Assembly (NCBI GenBank): GCA_965661545.1 | Contig: CBFIEF010000005.1 | Location: 56,026 to 120,025 of the forward strand | Source: UBA7985 sp965661545 | GTDB lineage: Bacteria; Pseudomonadota; Alphaproteobacteria; UBA7985 | Length of the DNA: 64,000 nt | Direction of reading: 5' to 3' | In this document: positions 9,358 to 16,728 of the stretch, one piece after another | How positions within the stretch are numbered: position 1 is the first letter of the stretch | How the letters are laid out: every line of letters starts with the position of its first letter | Made by a program: the position numbers and the translations under genes | The notes under the pieces: generated by a model | The model's input: only the letters and a program-made list of their open reading frames with translations | Told to the model about the DNA's origin: nothing | The model's database searches: none

Positions 9358-10302
9358 ATGGAACTCTTTGGCATATTCATGAGCTTTGGCTCGATCGTTA
9401 TTATTGCCATCTTCCTAGTCATCGTTTTCCTCGTTACGGGGGCTGTGAAAGCCGTTCCTCAGGGTAACGAGTGGACCGTTGAGCGCTTCGGCAAATTCAC
9501 GCGTCTGCTCGATCCAGGTCTGCACATCATCGTGCCGTTCTTTGATTCCGTTGGCATCCGAATGAACGTGATGGAGCAAGTCCTCGACATTCCAAGCCAG
9601 GAAGTCATCTCCAAAGACAACGCAATGGTTACTGTCGATGGGGTCGTATTCTACCAAGTCGTCGATACCCCGCGGGCATCGTACCAAGTGCGGAACTTGA
9701 CGCGGGCGATTGTGAACTTGACCATGACCAACATTCGTACCGTGGTCGGTTCGATGGACTTGGATGAAATCCTGTCCAACCGCGACCGCATCAACGAATC
9801 CCTGATGCGGGTCATCGATGAAGCATCCGACCCTTGGGGCGTAAAGATCACGCGTGTGGAAATCAAAGATATTACCCCCCCGCGCGATCTGGTTGACTCC
9901 ATGGCACGCCAGATGAAGGCCGAGCGTGAAAAGCGCGCGAATATTCTCGAAGCTGAAGGTTTCCGAGCTGCAGAAATTCTAAAATCCGAGGGTGAAAAGC
10001 AGTCACTGATCCTAGAAGCTGAAGGTCGTCGTGAGGCCGCCTTCCGCGATGCAGAAGCCCGCGAGCGTGAAGCGGAGGCCGAAGCCCGTGCAACGGAAAT
10101 GGTGTCTAAGGCCATCGCTGAAGGGGACGTGCAAGCCGTAAACTACTTCGTCGCCAACAACTACATCACCGCGTTGAAGGACATTGCCGCATCGAACAAC
10201 GGCAAGCTGGTGTTCATGCCGCTGGAGGCATCCAGCGTGATTGGTGCCATCGGCGGTATTTCAGAGCTGGCCAAGGCCGCCCTGGACAAAGACGCGAAAT
10301 AG
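9358..10302 (+). CDS. SPFH/band 7 (stomatin-like) membrane protein, QmcA type
   Basis: A 314-residue protein with one N-terminal membrane helix (about residues 8-28) followed by an SPFH domain (VPQGNEWTVERFGKF, then a long DRINESLMRVIDEASDPWG region) and an Ala/Glu-rich coiled coil (REKRANILEAEGFRAAEI). SPFH proteins form large oligomeric rings or scaffolds at the membrane. The frame is open back to 9268 and an ATG exists at 9301, but that adds a Lys/Arg-rich leader; the 9358 ATG has an AAAGGGA site and begins directly before the membrane helix. The downstream NfeD gene starts 13 bp later, and SPFH/NfeD pairs commonly work together. Confidence 0.9.
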   Translation: MELFGIFMSFGSIVIIAIFLVIVFLVTGAVKAVPQGNEWTVERFGKFTRLLDPGLHIIVPFFDSVGIRMNVMEQVLDIPSQEVISKDNAMVTVDGVVFYQVVDTPRASYQVRNLTRAIVNLTMTNIRTVVGSMDLDEILSNRDRINESLMRVIDEASDPWGVKITRVEIKDITPPRDLVDSMARQMKAEREKRANILEAEGFRAAEILKSEGEKQSLILEAEGRREAAFRDAEAREREAEAEARATEMVSKAIAEGDVQAVNYFVANNYITALKDIAASNNGKLVFMPLEASSVIGAIGGISELAKAALDKDAK

Positions 10303-10315
10303 GAAGGACGCCTTC

Positions 10316-10774
10316 GTGGGATTTGTAGAACTTCTATCCGCGCCGTGGTTCTGGCTGGCAGTGGGCTTTGCTCTCCTGCTGCTGGAACTCATGGCACCGG
10401 GCACCATTCTTCTGTGGTTCTTCGGCATCGGCGGCATTTTGACCGCCGGGGTCGCGTGGCTCATGCCCGGCGATTTCCCGATGATGAACCTGCTGAGCTT
10501 TGGCGTGCTGTCACTGGTGGGGCTGCTGGTCGGTCGCAACCTGTGGAAGCGTTATCTTAGTTCCAGCGAAGACAGTGACTTGAACGATCGCGGCGCGACC
10601 ATGATCGGTCAGGTTGTTGAGGTGCAGCGGGCGGTTCGGGCTGGGGTCTCGGGGTCGGTTCGCATCGGTGATACCGTATGGCGGGCCAAGTCAGACGAGG
10701 CTTTTGAGGTCGGAGCCTTCGCGAAAATCATAGACGTGGAAAGCACGACCGTGGTTCTCGCCAAATCTGAGTAA
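10316..10774 (+). CDS. NfeD-family membrane protein
   Basis: About 152 residues with three closely spaced hydrophobic helices (roughly residues 8-70) followed by a small beta-rich OB-fold domain typical of short NfeD proteins, which partner SPFH proteins. The start is a GTG with an AGGAAGGA ribosome site; the longer open frame from 10241 overlaps the SPFH gene and gives a non-hydrophobic leader, so I rejected it. It is the second gene of a two-gene unit and converges on recR with a 4 bp gap, leaving no room for an intergenic terminator. Confidence 0.88.
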   Translation: MGFVELLSAPWFWLAVGFALLLLELMAPGTILLWFFGIGGILTAGVAWLMPGDFPMMNLLSFGVLSLVGLLVGRNLWKRYLSSSEDSDLNDRGATMIGQVVEVQRAVRAGVSGSVRIGDTVWRAKSDEAFEVGAFAKIIDVESTTVVLAKSE

Positions 10775-10778
10775 CGGA

Positions 10779-11384
10779 CTAAACCGAGCGCCGGGCGTTC
10801 ATTGCAGCCAACAGCGTGCCGTCATCGAGGTATTCCAATGACCCACCGACTGGCACGCCTTGAGCAACGGCGCTCACCTCTGCCCCCAACTCGCGCAGGC
10901 GCTCGGCCAAATAGTGCGAGGTCGTTTGACCATCAACGGTCGCCGACAGGGCCAAAATGACTTCCTTGGCTTCCCCCCGACGCACCCGCTCCAGCAACGT
11001 CCCAATCCGCAGCTGGTCCGGCCCTCGGCCATCCAGCGCAGAAAGAGTGCCGCCCAGCACATGGTAGCGTCCTTTGAAGCTGCCAGAGCGTTCTAGCGCC
11101 CACAGATCGCTGACATTTTCGACCACACAAAGCACAGTGGAGCCGTTCTCGTCGGCCCGATTGGGCGACTGACACACGCGGCAGGGGCTTTGAGTATCCA
11201 GATTACCGCACGTATCGCACTCGCGCACAGCATCGGCTGTTTGCGTCAGCGCGTGGGCCAGCGGCCGCATGAGCGAATCCTTGTTCTGGATCAACTCCAA
11301 CGCCAACCGCCGTGCCGAGCGCGGGCCAACACCCGGCAGTCGGCCCAGCAGCTTCAACAGCGGTTCAAGGTCGCCCAGTACCAT
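10779..11384 (-). CDS. recR: Recombination mediator protein
   Basis: RecR of 201 residues, which with RecO loads RecA at gaps. The N-terminal helix-hairpin-helix (LPGVGPRSARRLALEL), a C4 zinc finger (Cys56, Cys59, Cys68, Cys71), a Toprim domain from about residue 80 (VLCVVENVSDLWALE) and a C-terminal Walker-B-like region are all visible. It is the last gene of the ffs-dnaX-ybaB-recR series on the minus strand, a gene order shared by many bacteria. The start lies 3 bp after the ybaB stop. Confidence 0.96.
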   Translation of the reverse strand: MVLGDLEPLLKLLGRLPGVGPRSARRLALELIQNKDSLMRPLAHALTQTADAVRECDTCGNLDTQSPCRVCQSPNRADENGSTVLCVVENVSDLWALERSGSFKGRYHVLGGTLSALDGRGPDQLRIGTLLERVRRGEAKEVILALSATVDGQTTSHYLAERLRELGAEVSAVAQGVPVGGSLEYLDDGTLLAAMNARRSV

Positions 11385-11387
11385 CGT

Positions 11388-11711
11388 TTAGAACGGCATC
11401 TTCATGCCCGGAGGCAGTTGCAAGCCGCCAGTGACGGCCTTCATTTCTTCGGCCATCATCTCTTCAGATTTGGTCTTAGCGTCGTTGTGCGCTGCGATGA
11501 TCAGATCTTCGAGCACTTCCGCGTCTTCTGGATCGATCAGGTTCGGGTCGATGGTCAGACCCTTCATCTCACCCTTGCCCGAGAGCACGACCTTGACCAT
11601 GCCGCCGCCAGAAGCGCCTTCGACGGTCATTTGCTCCAGCTTAGCCTGTGCTTCAGCCATTTTGGCCTGCATGGCTTGAGCCTGTTTCATCATGTTTCCT
11701 AGGTTCTTCAT
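11388..11711 (-). CDS. YbaB/EbfC-family nucleoid-associated protein
   Basis: A 107-residue DNA-binding protein of the YbaB/EbfC family: N-terminal MKNLGNMMKQAQAMQAKM coiled helix, a central beta hairpin (VEGASGGGMVKVVLSGKGEMKG), and a C-terminal helix ending in a Pro/Met-rich tail. These dimers bind DNA broadly or at short palindromes. The open frame continues upstream into dnaX with an unrelated sequence, so the start is placed at 11711, 7 bp after the dnaX stop. It belongs to the dnaX-ybaB-recR operon. Confidence 0.95.
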   Translation of the reverse strand: MKNLGNMMKQAQAMQAKMAEAQAKLEQMTVEGASGGGMVKVVLSGKGEMKGLTIDPNLIDPEDAEVLEDLIIAAHNDAKTKSEEMMAEEMKAVTGGLQLPPGMKMPF

Positions 11712-11718
11712 CGCGGGC

Positions 11719-13674
11719 CTACTCCTGTGGTGTCGCGTGGGGTTTGTAGCGTACATCTTGCACTTTTGCGCTCGGGAAAGCCTGCAAGGCAGCCTGCACT
11801 GTTGGGTGTTTAGCAGCTTGCTCCAGCTCGGCTTGGCGCGCGTTTCGGCGCGCTTCGGCCAAAGGCAGTTCCCCTTCGGCATCCGACAACGCTACCGTCA
11901 GACGCTCCCCGGTTAAGTCCAAAATTGTGTCCTGAACCTGCTTCGGCAAGTCACGCGGCGCGCGGGATGTCAGGCGAAGCTCCAGCCGCGGCGGCTCAAA
12001 GCTGACGAAATGCACATCCTCAGCCATTTGAGCGCCCAAAAGGGGCGATCCGTGCTCGCTAACCATATCCACCAAGCCGTCAAAGCCACCCGGCAGCGTG
12101 AGCACTTCAGGCTCAGGCTCGGGCTGCAATTCGCCATCGCCATCAAATTCATCCATCGCCGGCGGAATATCATCCAGTGGCGGCAGATCGCCCCAATCCG
12201 GGGCTTCAGGGATCGGCGGTTCCTCGTCGTGGATGGGCGGAACCGATGCGGCTGGCTCAACCTTAGCCGGCGGCTCAGCTTCAGGAGGCGCGACTTGAGG
12301 GGGGGTGGGCGTCTCAGTGTTCAAATTTGGAGCGGACAGGGGTGCCTGGGGTGCTGAGTCCGACGCTGACACGGGGGCACCAGTAGGCGCCAGCGTTACT
12401 CGCGGGCTTGGATCCCCCGGCGCTTCTCTCGGGCCAGGATCCCCCGGCGCTGTTCTAGGGCCAGGATCCCCCGGCGATATCCCCCCACTTGCCCCTGCGT
12501 TGCGCATTTGAGTAATCAAGCTCGACGGGTCGGGCATCTGCGCCAAGTAGCAAAGACGCATCACCACCATTTCCGCCGCCATCGACGGCTGAAAAGCAGA
12601 TTGAACCTCAGACAGGCCCGCAAGCGCGGCCTGCCAAAAACGGCTGAGCTGCGGCATGGAAAGCCCCCGCCCCAGCTCCATAATCGCCTCACGATTCGCT
12701 TCCCCGGGGCCCAAATCGGCTTTACCACGCGTGACATGCAAGCGGGTGAGGTCGTGAACAAACTCAGCAAGCGAGCGAATCACGCCCGCAGGGTCTGCGC
12801 CATCAGCATAGAGCGCATCAAACAGCGACAGCGCTTCTTCGGGCTGACCACTGGCAACGGCTTTAAACAAGTCCAGGATCCGGCCTTGATCCGACAGGCC
12901 CAACATGGCCCGTACGTCATCACTGGTAACGTTGCCTTGGCTGAGCGCAATGGCCTGATCGAGCAGAGAAAGCCCGTCACGGGCAGAACCATCTGCTGCG
13001 CGCGCGATCAGTTGCAGCGCCTCATCCTCAATCGTCACCCCTTCCTTTTCCACCAGCGTGGCAAAGAACGTGGCGAGGTCATCGGCAGAAATGCGGCGCA
13101 AGTCAAAGCGCTGGCACCGGCTGCGAACAGTAATCGGTACTCGGTCAGCTTCGGTGGTAGCGAACAGGAACTTTACATGCGCTGGTGGCTCTTCGAGCGT
13201 CTTCAGCAGCGCGTTGAACGCGCCTTTGGAGAGCATGTGCACTTCATCAATGATGTAGATTTTGTAGCGCGAGGAGACTGGCGCGTACTTCACGCCGTCC
13301 AGCAGCTCGCGGATGTTATCGACACCAGTATGGCTGGCCGCGTCGATTTCCAGAACATCGACGCTGCGGTCTTCACTGATCGCGCGGCACGATTCGCAGT
13401 GACCACAGGGGTCCGCCGCAGGGGTCGTCCGGCCATCTTCTTGGCAATTCAGCGCCCTTGCGACAATCCGCGCCGTGGTAGTTTTACCGACCCCACGCAC
13501 GCCAGCGAGCAGGAAAGCATGCGCAAGGCGGCCTGTCTCAAACGCATTGCGTAGGGTACGGACCAGCGCCTCCTGACCAATCATGGTGGAGAAGTCGCGC
13601 GGTCTATACTTGCGCGCTAAAACGACATATTCGCCGTTTTCTTGTGCTTTTGTATCGGGAGGTAGAAGGTCCAT
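11719..13674 (-). CDS. dnaX: DNA polymerase III gamma/tau subunit
   Basis: About 651 residues; the clamp-loader ATPase of the replicative polymerase. Walker A is GVRGVGKTT (residues 58-66), the zinc-module cysteines are Cys77, Cys90, Cys93 and Cys96, and the Walker B box is DEVH (143-146). After the collar domain comes a long Pro/Glu-rich linker (about 400-535), including three copies of a nine-residue APGDPGPRE-type repeat, then a small C-terminal tau-like domain. I found no A-rich slippery run of the E. coli frameshift type. The start was chosen at the ATG in front of DLLPPDTKAQ; the upstream extension looks non-coding. The SRP RNA gene lies about 90 bp upstream on the same strand. Confidence 0.95.
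   Translation of the reverse strand: MDLLPPDTKAQENGEYVVLARKYRPRDFSTMIGQEALVRTLRNAFETGRLAHAFLLAGVRGVGKTTTARIVARALNCQEDGRTTPAADPCGHCESCRAISEDRSVDVLEIDAASHTGVDNIRELLDGVKYAPVSSRYKIYIIDEVHMLSKGAFNALLKTLEEPPAHVKFLFATTEADRVPITVRSRCQRFDLRRISADDLATFFATLVEKEGVTIEDEALQLIARAADGSARDGLSLLDQAIALSQGNVTSDDVRAMLGLSDQGRILDLFKAVASGQPEEALSLFDALYADGADPAGVIRSLAEFVHDLTRLHVTRGKADLGPGEANREAIMELGRGLSMPQLSRFWQAALAGLSEVQSAFQPSMAAEMVVMRLCYLAQMPDPSSLITQMRNAGASGGISPGDPGPRTAPGDPGPREAPGDPSPRVTLAPTGAPVSASDSAPQAPLSAPNLNTETPTPPQVAPPEAEPPAKVEPAASVPPIHDEEPPIPEAPDWGDLPPLDDIPPAMDEFDGDGELQPEPEPEVLTLPGGFDGLVDMVSEHGSPLLGAQMAEDVHFVSFEPPRLELRLTSRAPRDLPKQVQDTILDLTGERLTVALSDAEGELPLAEARRNARQAELEQAAKHPTVQAALQAFPSAKVQDVRYKPHATPQE
12403..12483 (-). 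repeat. 27-bp tandem repeat inside dnaX (three copies)
   Basis: The core GGATCCCCCGGCG recurs at about 12410, 12437 and 12464, an exact 27 bp period. It encodes three imperfect nine-residue units of the form PGDPGPR plus two residues in the disordered linker of DnaX. The period is a multiple of three, so copy-number change would keep the frame. Confidence 0.85.
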
Positions 13675-13763
13675 CCGCCACTTTATCCACGTTCTCGCCG
13701 AGGCGACGCGATGCTCTATAAAACATATTGCGCTACACATGGCGGCAGAAAGAGTATTCTAGG

Positions 13764-13853
13764 GAAGATTGGAACGACCCGCGCGGAACTCGTTGCGGCT
13801 GCTTCCTTCCGGACCTGACCGGGTTGGCGAGAGGCGCGTCCGCCCCAACCTTC
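13764..13853 (-). ncRNA. ffs: Signal recognition particle RNA (small bacterial 4.5S type)
   Basis: Read on the minus strand, the region contains the invariant SRP domain IV core GGTCAGGTCCGGAAGGAAGC. The flanks pair into a long stem: the 5' GAAGGTTGGGGCGG strand matches the 3' strand CGACCC-GTTCCAATCTTC, allowing G-U pairs and small bulges. The resulting RNA is about 90 nt, a normal size for the short bacterial form. It binds Ffh and targets membrane proteins to the translocon. Ends are estimated from the pairing. Position upstream of dnaX matches a gene order found in many bacteria. Confidence 0.9.
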
Positions 13854-13857
13854 TCTA

Positions 13858-13889
13858 TCTATATGGAACACAGCACGGCGGCTTGCAAG
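13858..13889 (-). promoter_or_regulatory. Possible promoter of the SRP RNA gene
   Basis: On the minus strand a CTTGCA box (13884-13889) resembles the alphaproteobacterial -35 CTTGAC. A CATATA/TATAGA box (13858-13865) lies about 18 bp downstream, ending five to seven bases before the inferred RNA 5' end at about 13853. The match is partial; it is supported mainly by its position. Confidence 0.4.
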
Positions 13890-13896
13890 ATAACGC

Positions 13897-14961
13897 ATGA
13901 ACTCAGACGATGAACAAAGACAGATCTCCCCAGCGCATTTGGAAAGGGACGACCCCTCTCCCAGTGCTGTTCCTCGCCGCGCACAGCTCGGCGACCAAAC
14001 CCCACGCGCCTTTAAGGACGCGTCTCGAGAGCTGTCTGGGTCACGCTTACCCTACACCTTTGAAGGACTGGAACGCGACGGCCTAGACCGGCGCAACGAT
14101 GCTGCTGTTGCGGCAGCGCTGGATGATCCACGGGCTGAGATTCTTCCCATTTGGCGTCGTCGCGTGCTGATGAGCGCTGATGGCGAATCGCTGCTGCATT
14201 GGCCAAAAGAGCAACTGACCGACCGCGACACGGTGGTTTTCCTTGGTACCAAAGACGGTGCGCCTTACTTCGCCGCGGACGTTTCCAGCCAACAGAACGC
14301 CGACGGCGAGGCACCAGAGGTAGCCGGACCGACACGGGGTATATTTATCGACCCGTGGATGACAGGCCCCAACCTTGACCCTTTCCGCGTCGGCGTTGGC
14401 GCCTATGGGCGGCATTTGCTGGCGTGGCATCGTTCGCACCAGTATTGCGGTCGTTGCGGCAGCCAAACCAAGCTGTCCAAGGCAGGACTCGAGCGCCGCT
14501 GCACCAGTGAGCCGTGCGGCGAGTACCTGTTCCCGCGCATCAACCCGGCGACGATCATGTTGGTTCAAGACCCCAGCGGTGAAAAATGCGTGATGGCGCG
14601 GAACCATAACTTCCCCCCGACCATCCATTCGGTTCTCGCCGGATACGTGGATGCGGGAGAAACGCTGGAACAAACCGTGGTGCGCGAAGTCGAAGAAGAA
14701 GTCGGGCTTTCGGTGAAAAAAGTGCGCTATGCCGCCTCACAGCCTTGGGCGTTCAGCAACTCGCTGATGATCGGATTCTTTGCTTGGGCCGAAGACACGA
14801 CCTTGAACGTCAATCTCGAAGAGCTTGAAAAGGCCGATTGGTATTCGCGGGAGCAAATCAACGATTTGCGCGGCTCCGACGATTTCCGTCTGCCGCGCAA
14901 GGATTCGATTGCCCGGTTCCTGATTGAAACCTGGCTTACCTCGACACCAGAAACGCTTTAG
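13897..14961 (+). CDS. nudC: NAD(+)/NADH diphosphatase (NudC-type Nudix hydrolase)
   Basis: A 354-residue Nudix hydrolase. A zinc ribbon (Cys184, Cys187, Cys202, Cys207) is followed by a Nudix box running from Gly249 through REVEEEVG (263-270), and by the SQPWAF motif (281-286) diagnostic of the NADH pyrophosphatase group. The family cleaves NADH and de-caps NAD-capped RNA. The first 60 residues are polar and weakly conserved, so the true start could be somewhat downstream. It converges with pheA; the two stop codons overlap by 3-4 bases. Confidence 0.92.
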   Translation: MNSDDEQRQISPAHLERDDPSPSAVPRRAQLGDQTPRAFKDASRELSGSRLPYTFEGLERDGLDRRNDAAVAAALDDPRAEILPIWRRRVLMSADGESLLHWPKEQLTDRDTVVFLGTKDGAPYFAADVSSQQNADGEAPEVAGPTRGIFIDPWMTGPNLDPFRVGVGAYGRHLLAWHRSHQYCGRCGSQTKLSKAGLERRCTSEPCGEYLFPRINPATIMLVQDPSGEKCVMARNHNFPPTIHSVLAGYVDAGETLEQTVVREVEEEVGLSVKKVRYAASQPWAFSNSLMIGFFAWAEDTTLNVNLEELEKADWYSREQINDLRGSDDFRLPRKDSIARFLIETWLTSTPETL

Positions 14962-15797
14962 CCGCCGCGTCTAAAGCTGCTGGCCGGGTACGAGCCGAGA
15001 ATCAGCACGTGGTCACTGAAATATGCCAGATCCTGTAGCGCCAATGCGACCGCAGGATCGCTCGCTGCGCCATCAATGTCGGCATAGAACTGCGCCACAG
15101 CAAAGCTGGCGTCGGCGATGTAGCTCTCTAGCTTGGTGATGTTGACCCCGTTGGTTGCAAAGCCCGTGAGAGCCTTATACAGCGCCGCAGGGACCGAGCG
15201 GGTCTTGAACACCAGCGATGTCACAACCTGCGCTTCCTCGCCCGTGACCTCGTAGGGATTCGGCGCCAACACGACGAAACGAGTGGTGTTGTCGTCATTA
15301 TCGCTGACGCCGGCTTCGTATATGTCGAGGCCATAGAGCTCAGCGGCCAATTCCGGCGCGAGGGCTACCTGTGACGGATCACCCCGCTCTGCGATGATTT
15401 TTGCAGCGCCAGCGGTGTCATGGACCGTCACGGACTCATAGCCGTACTTCCGAATCACGCCGCGACACTGGCCGTGGGCATGAATGTGACTCAAAACCTG
15501 GCGCGCATCCTCGGCTCGACTGCCCTTCAGCCCCATTAACTGGAACTCAATGGGCAGGAAATGTTCGCCCACAATATGCAAGCCGCTATTGGGCAGCAGA
15601 TGATGAACATCGGCGACGCGACCATTGGAGGAGTTATCAATGGGAATCACAGCAGCGTCGGCTAAACCATTTGGAATGGCGGAAAAGGCCTCTTCAAAGG
15701 TGCGGCACGGCACGGTTTCGACCGGCGTGTCACCATAGAACTGCAAAACAGCTGTGTGTGAGTTCGAACCCAATTCGCCCTGAAATGCGATCTTCAT
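14958..15797 (-). CDS. pheA: Prephenate dehydratase
   Basis: A 279-residue monofunctional enzyme converting prephenate to phenylpyruvate in phenylalanine synthesis. It begins MKIAFQGELGSNSH, typical of PDT domains, and carries a C-terminal ACT regulatory domain from about 190 containing ITKLESYI (ESRP-like) for phenylalanine binding. No chorismate mutase domain is present. An in-frame ATG three codons upstream (15806) is possible, but GGGATGGA lies at a good distance from 15797. The stop overlaps the opposite-strand nudC stop. Confidence 0.94.
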   Translation of the reverse strand: MKIAFQGELGSNSHTAVLQFYGDTPVETVPCRTFEEAFSAIPNGLADAAVIPIDNSSNGRVADVHHLLPNSGLHIVGEHFLPIEFQLMGLKGSRAEDARQVLSHIHAHGQCRGVIRKYGYESVTVHDTAGAAKIIAERGDPSQVALAPELAAELYGLDIYEAGVSDNDDNTTRFVVLAPNPYEVTGEEAQVVTSLVFKTRSVPAALYKALTGFATNGVNITKLESYIADASFAVAQFYADIDGAASDPAVALALQDLAYFSDHVLILGSYPASSFRRGG

Positions 15798-15986
15798 GTA
15801 TTCCATCCCAATGAGTTAGGGCCTCGCTTGCATAAACCGTGACCCTGTACCGGCGTTCTCGGACCCCGATACTTATGTCGCAGCCCTTGCGTTTTCCGGC
15901 CCCTTGGGCCATCCAACACACCGTATTCTAGTCTTACATCCTCCTTTGGGGGATGGGAGCGAAATAGTCCACTGCAGGTCTAGCTG

Positions 15987-16574
15987 ATGAGCAATTCCTT
16001 TCTGATCTTTGCCTCTATTCTTTTTGCGGCTTTCTTGGGCCTGACGTTTGTTCAGATCACCAAGGTTTACGACCCCGAGCATCACGGCGACCACCACGGT
16101 AAAGTGGTCTACGGGTTCCCTGTGCCGGAGTTTGTGACCGCGAGCACCGAAGAGGCCTTTGTTACGCCGATCGCCGTTCGCCTGGCCGATGCTAACCCGG
16201 CCCTTGGTCCGAAGAACGCATCCAAGTGCACCACGTGCCACGCCTTTGAACAAGGCGGCGCGAACAAGCTGGGGCCAGCGCTCTGGGGCGTTGTTGGCAA
16301 AGACATCGCGTCTGCTGACGGCTTCGCCTACTCCGGCGCGCTTGCTGGCATCGACGGCGCTTGGACCGCTGAAGCACTGGACGGTTTCCTGCTTAAGCCA
16401 AAGGCATGGGCACCGGGCACCAAAATGGGCTTTGCGGGTTTGAAGGACGAGGCAGACCGGGCGAATCTGATCGCTTGGATGTTCCAAAAAGCTGACGCGC
16501 CCATGGCGCTGCCTGAGCCAACAGCCGAAGACATCGCTGCGGTTGCAGAGCATCAGGCGTCCGGCGAACACTAA
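15987..16574 (+). CDS. Membrane-anchored c-type cytochrome (CycM-like)
   Basis: A 195-residue cytochrome with an uncleaved N-terminal membrane helix (residues 4-22), a His-rich linker (EHHGDHHG), a haem-binding CTTCH at 81-85 and an axial Met147 in GTKMGFAGL. This matches the CycM/c552 type that carries electrons from the bc1 complex to the aa3 oxidase in alphaproteobacteria; the ctaA gene at 52123 supports such an oxidase. An eight-base-pair hairpin (CATCCTCC/GGGGGATG, 15937-15955) lies 31 bp upstream, and a strong terminator follows. Confidence 0.92.
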   Translation: MSNSFLIFASILFAAFLGLTFVQITKVYDPEHHGDHHGKVVYGFPVPEFVTASTEEAFVTPIAVRLADANPALGPKNASKCTTCHAFEQGGANKLGPALWGVVGKDIASADGFAYSGALAGIDGAWTAEALDGFLLKPKAWAPGTKMGFAGLKDEADRANLIAWMFQKADAPMALPEPTAEDIAAVAEHQASGEH

Positions 16575-16599
16575 GAAAACATTCGTTCAGAATTGCGAG

Positions 16600-16634
16600 A
16601 GGCCACCGGTCATATGACCGCGTGGCCTTTTTTG
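16600..16634 (+). terminator. Rho-independent terminator after the CycM-like gene
   Basis: A GC-rich stem AGGCCAC-GGTCAT / ATGACC-GTGGCCT is followed by a run of six or seven T, 26 bp after the stop codon. Confidence 0.9.
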
Positions 16635-16678
16635 TCCGCCGTTTTGCCCCATTTTGACGATTGCATGACACCAAGTCA

Positions 16679-16701
16679 CTCTGTACGCCCAAGCTACAGA
16701 G
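16679..16701. promoter_or_regulatory. Inverted repeat upstream of the peptide ABC transporter
   Basis: Perfect seven-base arms CTCTGTA and TACAGAG are separated by nine bases, 27 bp before the GTG start of the binding-protein gene. It could be an operator or an mRNA leader hairpin; nothing in the window identifies the regulator. Confidence 0.35.
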
Positions 16702-16728
16702 CTAATTCGCAAAAACGGGGAGAGGATA

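Noticed and set aside
12403..12483. Tandem repeat as a CRISPR array
   Set aside because: Only three units of 27 bp without spacers, in frame inside a protein gene.
11719..13674. Programmed -1 frameshift giving a short gamma form of DnaX
   Set aside because: I looked for an A-rich slippery heptamer with a following stem in the frame and found none.
15750..15780. GTTCGAAC-like T-arm sequence suggesting a tRNA
   Set aside because: It lies inside pheA coding sequence (the GELGSNSHT codons) and no acceptor, D-arm or anticodon arm can be built around it.
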